Shown here: positions 1 to 8,280 of the stretch, one piece after another
Position numbering within the stretch: position 1 is the stretch's first letter
Layout of the letters: each line of letters begins with the position of its first letter
DNA from: Spirochaeta sp. UBA5339
GTDB taxonomy: Bacteria; Spirochaetota; Spirochaetia; DSM-2461
Length of the DNA: 64,000 nt
Assembly: GCA_002408085.1 (NCBI GenBank)
Contig: DHQL01000013.1
Location: forward strand, 25,061-89,060
Reading direction: 5' to 3'
Made by a program: the position numbers and the translations under genes
The notes under the pieces: model-generated
What the model was told of the DNA's origin: nothing
Database searches by the model: none
The model's input: the letters and a program-made list of their open reading frames with translations, nothing else

Positions 1-1
1 T

Positions 2-376
2 TACATGAAAAAAGAGCTGAAACCGTATAATCTTGGTCCAATGCAGCTGAGAATTATTCAAGTTCTTTCGGGGGATGATAACATCAAGCAGCAGGAGCTG
101 GCCGATAGACTGAATGTTGACAAGACAAGCCTTGCCAGAACCATTCGCAAACTGGAAGAAAACGGGTATATTCTCCGGTTGAAAAATGAGAGCGATACAC
201 GGGCCTACCGGATTAGCCTGACCGGAAAGGCAAAGGCAATTGAAGAAGAGATATATCCCGTTTTATCGGGATGGACAGAGGCGTTGCTTGAGGGGTTTTC
301 CGGGGAGGAGCGGGATCAGTTTTTCGCCTATCTCGAGAGAGCCCTGAGCAATGCGATAAAGAAAACCACCTTGTGA
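2..376 (+). CDS. MarR-family transcriptional regulator, 5' end cut by window edge
   Basis: A winged helix-turn-helix of the MarR type is visible: a recognition region with QQELADRLNVDKTSLARTIRKLEENGYI followed in shorter form by a wing containing the residues DTRAYRISLTGKG-like pattern (residues about 28-75). The first ATG is at 5, but the frame is open to the window edge, and the first helix that precedes the 'Lgpmqlrii' segment in this family is missing, so roughly 20 N-terminal residues probably lie outside. MarR proteins bind DNA as dimers and usually respond to small aromatic ligands or oxidants; no target can be named here. It ends 22 bases from the convergent binding-protein gene. Confidence 0.85.
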   Translation, partial: YMKKELKPYNLGPMQLRIIQVLSGDDNIKQQELADRLNVDKTSLARTIRKLEENGYILRLKNESDTRAYRISLTGKAKAIEEEIYPVLSGWTEALLEGFSGEERDQFFAYLERALSNAIKKTTL

Positions 377-397
377 ATCGGCCTCTCCAGGCTGCCT

Positions 398-1156
398 TTA
401 GAGGCCGTATCTCTTCAGGATACCGTCGATGGTGCCGTCCTGCTGCATCTCTTCGAGCACCCGGTTCAGGTCGTAGATCATGACTGCATGGGGTGAGCGT
501 TTACTTATCAGAAGATGGAAATAGCTTTCAGAGGCAATGCCATTGGTTTTGATAATTTTCTCTTCAAGATTCAGTTTCTGGAGGTTGGATTCAGCAATGC
601 TCTCCTCCTCAATGATCAGATCGGCCCTCCCGGCAGCCAGCATCTGATACATGCCCTCCACCGAGCTGGCATAGATGACGGGAATATCCAGCGCCTCAAC
701 CTCATCTCTGATTCCCTGATTACCCCTATAGCTTACGATGGTGTAGCCCGACCCTTTGATGTCATCCAGTCCGTTCAGGCCGTTTATGATCTGCACATCG
801 GGATGGTCTTTATAGGTGTAAATCACTCTGACCTTTCTCCACACTGGAATATCGGTGGCAATGCTGTAGTTCAGCCTCTCATCGGTGGGAATGGTCAGCA
901 TCATGTCATAGATCCCGCTTTTGACCAGTTCCTGGCACCGGGGCCAGGGCAGGACCGATATCTCCAGGGGGATATTCAGACGTTTTTCAAAGGCCTCACA
1001 GGTAATGTCATAGAGAAAGCCTGTATAGTTTCCCTGCTCGTCAACATAGTTGGCCGGGGGGTAGTCGGTAAATACAAATTTTATGGAATCCGCTCCTGCG
1101 AAGGTTGAACATATAAGCAGGGGTATCAGGAGAAAGGCTTTTTTTATTTTTATCAT
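398..1156 (-). CDS. Periplasmic solute-binding protein, family 3 (amino-acid type), orphan
   Basis: This is a 252-residue family 3 extracellular solute-binding protein (the fold used by polar amino-acid ABC transporters and by periplasmic sensor domains). The start at 1156 puts a basic N-terminus and hydrophobic signal peptide (ending near FAGA-DS) at the very beginning; the longer frame to 1204 would add 16 residues before the signal and is less likely. Typical features are the opening strand KFVFTDYPPANYVDE and the later EEESIAESNL segment. No permease or ATPase gene adjoins it; instead it is divergent from a sensor kinase gene, so it may feed a ligand signal rather than transport. That link is an inference. 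Confidence 0.8.
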   Translation of the reverse strand: MIKIKKAFLLIPLLICSTFAGADSIKFVFTDYPPANYVDEQGNYTGFLYDITCEAFEKRLNIPLEISVLPWPRCQELVKSGIYDMMLTIPTDERLNYSIATDIPVWRKVRVIYTYKDHPDVQIINGLNGLDDIKGSGYTIVSYRGNQGIRDEVEALDIPVIYASSVEGMYQMLAAGRADLIIEEESIAESNLQKLNLEEKIIKTNGIASESYFHLLISKRSPHAVMIYDLNRVLEEMQQDGTIDGILKRYGL

Positions 1157-1242
1157 AGGTTTCTCTCTACAGATCATTCTTATTCCAGAATCAATAATAA
1201 TCAATATGTTTTTGTTTGCTTGTCAACTTTAATTTTTCAAGT

Positions 1243-1272
1243 TTGACACAGAGTTGTGAAATCACTGATAAT
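1243..1272 (+). promoter_or_regulatory. Probable sigma-70-type promoter for the histidine kinase gene
   Basis: A perfect -35 hexamer TTGACA (1243-1248) is followed after 18 bases by GATAAT (1267-1272, extended by a preceding T). It lies in the AT-rich divergent gap and would give a leader of about 140 bases before the kinase start at 1417. A second TTGACA reads the other way at 1221-1226, without a clear -10 box, and may serve the binding-protein gene. Confidence 0.6.
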
Positions 1273-1416
1273 TAAAATAAAATAGATTTAAAGGTTCCAG
1301 CTATGAACAAGGCGTTGGCACTCTGTTTTCCGAACAACAGCTTTACAATACATTCAGAATTCCCGATTCCTGCAGCAGGCCTTCCGGGGCTTCTTCGGAT
1401 ACACGGATAACGCGAT

Positions 1417-3135
1417 ATGAAGGATAAAACAGACGGCCGCAGGCTTCTCAGTGAGGTGCAGGTCACATTCATTCTCATCACGGCCCTGACCATTGCCGTT
1501 GTCGAAATCTTTCTTATCCTGGCAGTGTACCGGAAGATGGACCGGGAATACAGGGAGAATGCCCTGGCCGCATCTGAAGAGATCAAGGAGCTGATGCTGA
1601 TCCCCCTGTACAATGTGGACGATGAGCAGGCCGGACATATCGGGGAGGCACTGCTTTCATCTGGCCGAATCAGCGGTATTGTACTGGAGTCCGATGTATC
1701 CGGGATCATCCTGGATAAACACCTTGACCCGGACCACCTGAATACTATGGTGATAAAGAAAAAACTCCGGTACAGGGGCTTCGATTTGGGGAACCTTGAG
1801 CTTCATTTCAGCAATCATACAGTGATGGAAACCATACAAAGCCTGATCACTCTATCCATAGCGGTCATCGTTACGGTTGTGTTCATTGTTCTTGTATTAT
1901 ACCGGATCATTCTAAAATGGAGAATTCAGGACTCTCTCAAGAGCATTATGAGCGGTTTTGAGGCGATCCGGATGGGCGATTGGAATATCACTCTGGATCA
2001 TACGGTGTATAGGGATGTGAACCAGTTGGTCGAACTGGTAAACGGTATGGCTGCCAGCATCCGTGAAAAAAACAGGGCATTGGTCCGTATCAATCGTAAT
2101 CTGGAAGATCTGGTTTCTGAACGTACCAGAGAGCTGGAGAAGTCTTTGAGTGAATTGAAAAGAGCTCAGGCCCATCTTGTTGAATCTGAAAAACTCGGAC
2201 TCCTGGGACAGCTGTCTGCCGGAATAGCCCATGAGCTGAATACCCCCCTGGGAGCCATTCAGTCCTCAACCGGATCTGTCCTCCACTATCTTGAGCACCA
2301 GGCGGCCGTGGACCAGGCGCTTTTAATGGATCTGACGGGTCCTGAGAAGAGGGCCTTTCTCTCACTGCAGGAGTACTGCCAAAAGACTCATCCCCGTAAC
2401 GAGTTCCATTGGAAGAAAAAGAGGGAGATCAGAAAAACACTGGAAGACAGGGGCATCGCCGGAGCCAAGGTTCTTTCGGGGCTGTTGGTGGAACTGAGGA
2501 TCGAGCCGGATCATTCCGCGGTTCTTCCCATCCTCGGTGGTGACAGGGCCGAGGAAATTCTCCGTCTTCTGGAGGGGAATTATCTGATGGCCAGGATGAT
2601 TTCCATCGTAGATATGGCGGTTAAAAGAGCCGGGAGAGTCGTTTCCGCCCTCCGGTCCTATCTCTCACAGGAGTCTCAGCGGGAGAATGTGGAGGTAAAT
2701 GTAAACGATGACCTTGAACAGGTCCTTATGCTGATGCACAACCAGCTGAAACACGGCGTTACCGTTGAAAAAGAATATTCAGAAGCCAGGCTGATCGGTA
2801 CATCCGATGAGTTGTCCCGGGTATGGATCAACCTGATTCGTAATGGTATACAGGCCATGGACTATCGGGGCACATTGAAGATAAAGACAGAAACCAGGGA
2901 TCACAGAGTCTATGTGAGCATCGTTGACAGCGGACACGGTATCCCTGCGGAGATCCGGGATAGGGTGTTTGATCCCTTTTTTACGACGAAAATCAGCGGA
3001 GAAGGGATGGGCCTGGGGCTCGACATCTGTAAAAAGACCATAGAGTCCCTGGGCGGAACTATAACCTTTGAATCACGACCCGGAAGAACCGAATTTCTGG
3101 TGATCCTTCCTGTGGAAGGCGGAGGGAAGAATTGA
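1417..3135 (+). CDS. Membrane-bound sensor histidine kinase
   Basis: The 572-residue protein has two membrane segments (about 15-37 and 142-163) enclosing a periplasmic loop of about 105 residues, a HAMP-like linker (about 164-215), a coiled coil, and a HisKA domain with the phosphoacceptor His272 in GIAHELNTPLG. The HATPase domain carries the N box (NLIRNGIQAM), the G1 box DSGHGIP, the F box FFTTK and the G2 box GMGLGL. About 130 residues of unusual helical sequence separate HisKA from the ATPase domain. It overlaps the response regulator gene by four bases, so the two form one unit. The signal sensed is unknown; the divergent binding protein is a candidate partner. Confidence 0.9.
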   Translation: MKDKTDGRRLLSEVQVTFILITALTIAVVEIFLILAVYRKMDREYRENALAASEEIKELMLIPLYNVDDEQAGHIGEALLSSGRISGIVLESDVSGIILDKHLDPDHLNTMVIKKKLRYRGFDLGNLELHFSNHTVMETIQSLITLSIAVIVTVVFIVLVLYRIILKWRIQDSLKSIMSGFEAIRMGDWNITLDHTVYRDVNQLVELVNGMAASIREKNRALVRINRNLEDLVSERTRELEKSLSELKRAQAHLVESEKLGLLGQLSAGIAHELNTPLGAIQSSTGSVLHYLEHQAAVDQALLMDLTGPEKRAFLSLQEYCQKTHPRNEFHWKKKREIRKTLEDRGIAGAKVLSGLLVELRIEPDHSAVLPILGGDRAEEILRLLEGNYLMARMISIVDMAVKRAGRVVSALRSYLSQESQRENVEVNVNDDLEQVLMLMHNQLKHGVTVEKEYSEARLIGTSDELSRVWINLIRNGIQAMDYRGTLKIKTETRDHRVYVSIVDSGHGIPAEIRDRVFDPFFTTKISGEGMGLGLDICKKTIESLGGTITFESRPGRTEFLVILPVEGGGKN

Positions 3136-4166
3136 GTCAGGAATATTTGATTTGCGTGGATGATGAGATAATGCTGCTGGACAGTCTGAAGCAGGAGCTG
3201 AGACAGGAGCAGTTCTTCCATGAACTGGAAATCGAGACCGTTGACAGCGGGGAAAAAGCCCTTGCCATAATCCATGAAATTGAGTCGGATGGAGATGAGG
3301 TACCCATTGTGATCTCCGACCAGCGTATGCCCAATATGACTGGAGATGCCCTTTTTCTGGAGCTCCAGAAAGATCGTCCCCATATCAATAAAATTCTGCT
3401 CACAGGATATTCGGATCTGGAAGCGGTGGTCCGCCTGGTCAATCAAAACGCCCTCTACCGCTACATAGAAAAACCCTGGGACAGTCATGATCTGAGGCTG
3501 ACCATCAGGGAAGCCGTCCTCTCCTACCGTCACCGCAAGCTGATTCAGCTGCAGAACCAGAAGATTGAAAAGATAACTCAGGCAATGGTTTCCTGTCTGG
3601 AGAACGCAAACTTCTACTATGACGAGGACACGGGACATCATATTCAAAGAATGGCAGTCCTCTCTGAATACATAGCCGGACTGGCGGGCTGCGATGAGTA
3701 TTTCTGTGAGCAGATCCGGCTCTACGCGCCGCTCCATGATGTGGGAAAGGTCGGCATAGACAAGAGTATCCTGACCAAGCCCGGCAAGCTGACGGAGCAG
3801 GAGTACAAGAAGATACAGGAGCATGTTTCCATAGGCGCCCGTATCCTTGGAGACTCCGCCATCGATCAGGTGGCTAAGAACATCGTGCTCTATCATCATG
3901 AAAAGTGGAACGGGACAGGTTACCAGAATGGACTTTCCGGGGAAGATATTCCCATAGAAGCCCGCATTGTGTCTCTCGCCGATGTTTTTGATGCCCTGAC
4001 CAGCCGCCGGGTTTATAAACCGGCTTATACAGTTGAAGATGCCCTGAGAATTGTTGAAAAAGAGAGAGGGGAAAGCTTTGATCCCCGGCTGGCGGACCTG
4101 TTTCTGAGGGAGATCCGCTGCCAGGATGATCTAAAGAGAAAAATTTTTGACATGAGCGACCTATAG
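3132..4166 (+). CDS. Response regulator with HD-GYP phosphodiesterase domain
   Basis: Residues 1-125 form a receiver domain with acidic DD at 10-11, phosphoacceptor Asp63 (ISDQRMP), and a conserved KPW near 114. Residues about 160-340 form an HD-GYP domain with HD at 202-203 (LHDVGKVGI), HH at 255-256 and the motif NGTGYQ at 260-265, where the usual final Pro is Gln. HD-GYP proteins degrade cyclic di-GMP, so the pair probably converts a periplasmic signal into a change in this messenger. The start is a TTG at 3132 overlapping the kinase stop codon, with GGAGG at 3121-3125 just before it. Confidence 0.9.
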   Translation: MSQEYLICVDDEIMLLDSLKQELRQEQFFHELEIETVDSGEKALAIIHEIESDGDEVPIVISDQRMPNMTGDALFLELQKDRPHINKILLTGYSDLEAVVRLVNQNALYRYIEKPWDSHDLRLTIREAVLSYRHRKLIQLQNQKIEKITQAMVSCLENANFYYDEDTGHHIQRMAVLSEYIAGLAGCDEYFCEQIRLYAPLHDVGKVGIDKSILTKPGKLTEQEYKKIQEHVSIGARILGDSAIDQVAKNIVLYHHEKWNGTGYQNGLSGEDIPIEARIVSLADVFDALTSRRVYKPAYTVEDALRIVEKERGESFDPRLADLFLREIRCQDDLKRKIFDMSDL

Positions 4167-4192
4167 AAGGCCCGGCCTTCAGCATCTTTTGT

Positions 4193-4309
4193 ATGGAGTG
4201 GAACACCCCTTTTCCGGGCATCCTACACAAGGGAAATGACCTGGAAGTTATGAAGGAGTTTTATCAGAAATACTTCAACATGAAGTCCATGAAAAATACG
4301 TATATCTGA
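4193..4309 (+). pseudogene. Short open frame, possible gene remnant (38 codons)
   Basis: The 180-base gap after the HD-GYP gene contains an open frame ending in the coding-like tail MKEFYQKYFNMKSMK followed by NTYI. No ribosome binding site precedes the ATG at 4193 and the frame is open further upstream. I cannot assign a family. It may be the C-terminal remnant of a lost gene or a chance frame. Confidence 0.2.
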
Positions 4310-4346
4310 AAACGGATTGAGATAAGTGCATAGTAGGGACATACGC

Positions 4347-4937
4347 ATGAGTAAGAGTATTAAGGAATTTCTGACCGATGTTTTCAATGAGTATGCAGAT
4401 ATACCTGAAGAGCAGATAAATCTGATCGTACCAAAGGCGAAGCTTCTGGATATTGGTAAAAACAGCTTATTCCTTAGGCAGGGTGATGAAGTAAACCGTT
4501 TCGGGCTGATAAAAGAGGGATTGTTCAGGATATACTGCAATGATCTGTCTGGAGATGAGAAAACCCTGGCATTCAGAGGCACGGGGCAGTTCCTTGCCGG
4601 ATTTTCACCTTATCTTGAAAACCGGGATATCTGGTATTCCATGCAGGCATTGGAGGACAGCCGGGTTATAACTTTCGGTTTTTCAGATTATCAGCAGCTG
4701 ACAGAACACTGCTGGAATGAACTGATCAAAAACTATGTTACCAGGCTTTTTATTGAGAAGGAAGAAAGAGAACGTTCTCTGCTTCTTGATGATGCTTCCA
4801 CACGGTACCTGAATTTCATTGAAGCTCACCCCGGGTACGAGAGTCGAATCTCTCAGTATCACATAGCCTCGTACATAGGAATTACTCCTGTCTCACTAAG
4901 CAGAATCAGATCCAGAATGAAAAAGACAAGACATTAA
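4347..4937 (+). CDS. Crp/Fnr-family transcriptional regulator
   Basis: The 196-residue protein has an N-terminal cyclic-nucleotide-binding-type beta roll (about 25-120, including FLRQGDEVNRFGLIKEGLFR) and a C-terminal helix-turn-helix (QYHIASYIGITPVSLSRIRS, about 165-190). There is no cysteine cluster of the Fnr type at the N-terminus. I chose ATG 4347 because AGTAGGGA at 4332-4339 is correctly spaced; a GTG at 4326 would add seven residues and has no ribosome binding site. It sits just upstream of an SDR enzyme and a cupin gene on the same strand, which it may regulate (inference). The ligand is unknown. Confidence 0.85.
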   Translation: MSKSIKEFLTDVFNEYADIPEEQINLIVPKAKLLDIGKNSLFLRQGDEVNRFGLIKEGLFRIYCNDLSGDEKTLAFRGTGQFLAGFSPYLENRDIWYSMQALEDSRVITFGFSDYQQLTEHCWNELIKNYVTRLFIEKEERERSLLLDDASTRYLNFIEAHPGYESRISQYHIASYIGITPVSLSRIRSRMKKTRH

Positions 4938-5003
4938 CATAGGATAATTACATGTCCTGAACTGTCCTGTATTGTTCTTCCAATAACAGTTTTGGAGGAC
5001 AGT

Positions 5004-5984
5004 ATGTCTAAAGCATTTGTAACAGGAGCTGCCGGTTTTCTGGGAGCTAATCTGGTAAGAGAACTTCTTGAGCAGGGCTGGGAGGTTACGGCGTTTCATC
5101 TTCCCTCAGAGAATCTGGCAAATTTAAAAGGATTGAATATCCGTCTCGCCGAAGGAGATATCCTGGACTATGAATCCCTTCTCAGGGCCATTCCCGAAGA
5201 CCGGGATCTAGTGGTCTTCCATATTGCCGGAGACACCAGCATGTGGAAGAAAAATGCAGAACGGCAGTACAGGATCAATGTACTGGGTACCGCAAATGCA
5301 GCCGAAGCTGCCCTTGAACGGGGAGTGAAGAGGCTTGTTTTTACCTCTTCTATATCTGCCTATGGATACCACAGTGAACGGATTGATGAGGATACCCCTT
5401 CCAATGCCCTTACATGCAAAATGAACTACAACAGAACGAAATACCTGGCAGAGCAGGAAATCCGCAAGCAGGTGAAACGGGGGCTGGATGCCGTGATATT
5501 GAATCCCTGCAATATGATGGGACCCTTTGACAGCAAGGGATGGTCAACTCTTATCAAAAGTGTCATTGACGAGAGAGTTCCTGCAGTTACTCTGGGAGTC
5601 GGCACCTTTGCTCATGTACGGTATGTGGCTCAGGCTCATATAAAGGCTGCTGAAGCGGGACGCTGTGGTGAGAACTATTTAATTGGCGGCGAAGAGATCG
5701 TATTCAGGGATATCTACAGAGAGATTAATAAGATGCTGGGTAAAAACATGAACCTGAGAACCGTGCCTGCTCCTGTCTTCCGAATGGCAATGTACATGAT
5801 AAGGATCAAGGCCTTTCTTAATAGAGAAGAACCGATTTTAACATACCCCAGGTTCAAAAGGCTTACAGGGCATATCCGCTGCAATGATGCTAAAGCACGG
5901 AAGGAGCTCTTATTCCGGACATCCGGCATAGAAGAGATGCTCCATGACTCCTGGAGATGGCTTGAAAAGGAAGGCCTTGTTTGA
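5004..5984 (+). CDS. NAD(P)-dependent epimerase/reductase of the extended SDR family
   Basis: The 326-residue protein starts with the Rossmann motif TGAAGFLGANL and has the catalytic YxxxK as YNRTK near residue 140, with a preceding TSSISAYG strand. These features place it among extended short-chain dehydrogenases such as dihydroflavonol reductase/3-beta-hydroxysteroid dehydrogenase-like proteins. The substrate is not predictable. ATG 5004 is preceded by GGAGGA at 4994-4999; the in-frame TTG at 4992 overlaps that site and is rejected. It overlaps the following cupin gene by four bases, indicating co-translation. Confidence 0.85.
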   Translation: MSKAFVTGAAGFLGANLVRELLEQGWEVTAFHLPSENLANLKGLNIRLAEGDILDYESLLRAIPEDRDLVVFHIAGDTSMWKKNAERQYRINVLGTANAAEAALERGVKRLVFTSSISAYGYHSERIDEDTPSNALTCKMNYNRTKYLAEQEIRKQVKRGLDAVILNPCNMMGPFDSKGWSTLIKSVIDERVPAVTLGVGTFAHVRYVAQAHIKAAEAGRCGENYLIGGEEIVFRDIYREINKMLGKNMNLRTVPAPVFRMAMYMIRIKAFLNREEPILTYPRFKRLTGHIRCNDAKARKELLFRTSGIEEMLHDSWRWLEKEGLV

Positions 5985-6682
5985 GAATTATGGATAGGAA
6001 GATTGGTTATGTCGAAGTAGATGAAGAGCCTCTTCATCAGGAAATATTCAGAAACAGGGAATTCCGAGTTTACCGGGCAGTACTGAAACCGGGTGTAGCA
6101 ACAGATTATCACAGGCATTCAAAGAATACAGTATATGCCGCCCTTCAGGGGGGCAGGATCACTACAGAGAAAATGAAGGGAACGCCGGCCTGCCCGACGG
6201 TTCTGTCGAAGAGTTTATCATTATCAAAACGTTTGAAACTTATTGTTCAAAAGATATTTCAAAACTCCATAGAGATTGAAAACGGCTTTGTGTTCTATAT
6301 GCCCAGCAGGGATTTTCCAGTTATTCACAGGGCTGTCGCCTCTGTATCAAACAGTAGAAATATGGAGCTGCTGGGTATTGAAATTCTATGCTCAAACAGC
6401 CCGGTTAAAGGGGACAAAGAGTGTTCCGGAAAGATCGAAATTGAAACCGATGAAATCCGGATCAGCCGTTTGGTTATTAAGACAGAGAATGGACTTGATG
6501 GGGGGGATATTTATGGAAAGGGGGTGATTCTGGTTTTATCCGGCACTCTGGAAGTCAGGGCAAATGGTAATTCAAAATCAAAAAATACCGGTGATATAGT
6601 TGAAATTGACTGGCCCTTCTCAGGGGGGATTGAAAATACCGGAGAACAGGATGCTGAACTATTGTATATCTCCGGGAAATGA
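5981..6682 (+). CDS. Cupin-like protein of unknown function
   Basis: The 233-residue protein has cupin-type beta strands, with a possible metal site DYHRHSKNTVYAALQGG near residues 38-55 and a second cupin-like half near the C-terminus (VILVLSGTLEVRANG). No enzyme family is recognised. The proposed start is TTG 5981, which overlaps the stop of the SDR gene and lies six bases after AGGAAGG; ATG 5990 is a possible alternative but too far from that site. The tight coupling with the SDR gene suggests a shared pathway. Confidence 0.7.
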   Translation: MRIMDRKIGYVEVDEEPLHQEIFRNREFRVYRAVLKPGVATDYHRHSKNTVYAALQGGRITTEKMKGTPACPTVLSKSLSLSKRLKLIVQKIFQNSIEIENGFVFYMPSRDFPVIHRAVASVSNSRNMELLGIEILCSNSPVKGDKECSGKIEIETDEIRISRLVIKTENGLDGGDIYGKGVILVLSGTLEVRANGNSKSKNTGDIVEIDWPFSGGIENTGEQDAELLYISGK

Positions 6683-6712
6683 TCCATCCGCCCTGACGGG
6701 ACTTTGCAGAAC

Positions 6713-8248
6713 TTATATGGGTTTCCGGGCTATGATAATCATATTAGTGGGGGGATAGCTTAAGGGCGTCAGGTCCTCAGTGTAGAGGGAGGCCTTTCCC
6801 ATAAACCGGTTCTCCATAATCCAGGGGTTTGTAAAGACCGAAGACCTGCTGTCCACAGTAAACCCCGCCTCTTCCAGGGCCTCTTTCCACTCGGAGAAAC
6901 TCCAGAAACAGAAACGCTCATGCATCTCGCTGAGCCAGTTGTCTTTATAGTCCTTGGTCAGAAGGAACTCCGAGGCGTCTTCCATTTTTAATTCAACATA
7001 GTCGCGGTCCTTCCGGGTGATGATCTTATGGGGGACCTTATAGCCTTCTTCCTTTCTGAAGTCCTGGGCAAACTGCCTGAAAAGGTCAAAGGTACTGAGG
7101 CTGTGAAGTCCCTCCCTGTCCGGTCTGCCGTCATTTTTGTTCAGGTCCATCAGAACCCTTCGGTCCTTCTCTTCGGGGCCGATCACATCCCGGTTGATCC
7201 AGATGCCACCGGGAAGAAGCTCATCATAGCGGTTTCTGATAAACTGCAGCAGGTCTTTATGGGAGCTGTAGGACTCAATCTCATGGGTCAGAGAACTTGA
7301 GTGGATGGTATTCATTGAGGCGGGCGGAAAGACCAGTCCCGTAACCGCATTCTTCTGGGAGAACCAGATGTTCGGGTTCTTGAATTCCCCGTTGCTCTTT
7401 CTCTGATTACATATGTCATGGAGCTGCCTGGTCAGTTCGATGCCGAAAAAGTCCGACTCGCTCAGCTGTGGGGATTCTGAGGCAAACTTCAGCCAGCTTC
7501 CCGTGGCGCATCCGATGTCGCCGACTCTTCCGGCCTGAACATAGGGAGCCACATCCCTCCATTTGATATGGGTATTTTCATCCATCTGCCTGACATAGCT
7601 GGCATAATCCCTGGTATCGGTGATATCTCCGTCGTCCGAGGCGATGGGATCGGCAAAGAGGAAGCGGATTTTCTTTCCCAGGCTGTACCGGGTCAGAATT
7701 CTGTAGGATGAGGGATGGATGGCATCAAGGAGTTTTTTGCTGGAGGACCAGTTCTCATCTGCGGCGATCATCTCGATCATCTCCCAGGGGGATATTACCG
7801 GGGGCTGCTCCGTCCGCTCAGCCCCGTAGACCTGGTATCCCAGCTCTTCATAGAGGCTGCCTACTTCCGTTGAACAGGCTACGATGCAGTTCTCCGGGGA
7901 GAGGGAGATATTCCCGTCTGCCTGATGGATAATGCTCTTGATAGTAAAGGAGGCAAAGTCCCTGCGGACTCCCACATCGGTTACAGGGAAGCAGTACACA
8001 GGAACCGAAAGGTCATGGGAAAACTCCTGAATTGCCATGGCCCTGTGGGCATAGGAGAGGGGATTGCGCCGGGTTCCTTCATGGTTGGCGGAGGTGACTG
8101 CAAAGATGATTCCCTGGATCTTCCCTGAGGGGAGGGGAATGCCCTTTCTGTCGGTTTCCGATTCCAGGCTGGAGTGGATGAAACGGAAGAGATACTGAAA
8201 CTGGAAGTTGCTTACAATATGGTGACGGCCGGGGATAAGAATATACAT
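6713..8248 (-). CDS. Fusion of a degenerate NadM-like nucleotidyltransferase domain and a SAM-dependent methyltransferase
   Basis: The 511-residue protein begins with MYILIPGRHHIVSNFQFQYL and continues with VTSANHEGTRRNPLSYAHRA and EVGSLYEELGYQVYGAER, the layout of archaeal-type NMN adenylyltransferase (NadM), residues 1-160. However the HxGH nucleotide-binding motif is absent (SNFQ aligns there) and the ISGTxIR motif is replaced by VISPWEMIEM, so classic adenylyltransferase activity is doubtful. Residues about 230-400 form a class I methyltransferase with motif I VGDIGCATGSW (242-252). The start at 8248 is 32 bases after the NAD-kinase-like gene stop; a longer open frame to 8521 only overlaps that gene. 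It is last in the Nudix-SPFH-kinase operon. Confidence 0.75.
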   Translation of the reverse strand: MYILIPGRHHIVSNFQFQYLFRFIHSSLESETDRKGIPLPSGKIQGIIFAVTSANHEGTRRNPLSYAHRAMAIQEFSHDLSVPVYCFPVTDVGVRRDFASFTIKSIIHQADGNISLSPENCIVACSTEVGSLYEELGYQVYGAERTEQPPVISPWEMIEMIAADENWSSSKKLLDAIHPSSYRILTRYSLGKKIRFLFADPIASDDGDITDTRDYASYVRQMDENTHIKWRDVAPYVQAGRVGDIGCATGSWLKFASESPQLSESDFFGIELTRQLHDICNQRKSNGEFKNPNIWFSQKNAVTGLVFPPASMNTIHSSSLTHEIESYSSHKDLLQFIRNRYDELLPGGIWINRDVIGPEEKDRRVLMDLNKNDGRPDREGLHSLSTFDLFRQFAQDFRKEEGYKVPHKIITRKDRDYVELKMEDASEFLLTKDYKDNWLSEMHERFCFWSFSEWKEALEEAGFTVDSRSSVFTNPWIMENRFMGKASLYTEDLTPLSYPPTNMIIIARKPI

Positions 8249-8280
8249 GGGTCGATTATAGAACGAACCCCCGGATTTGC

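Noticed and set aside
1298..1330. TTGGCAC near 1314 as a sigma-54 promoter
   Set aside because: No GC doublet lies at the required -12 distance.
2910..3899. 329-codon minus-strand frame opposite the kinase and HD-GYP genes
   Set aside because: Both plus-strand genes carry intact motifs and ribosome binding sites.
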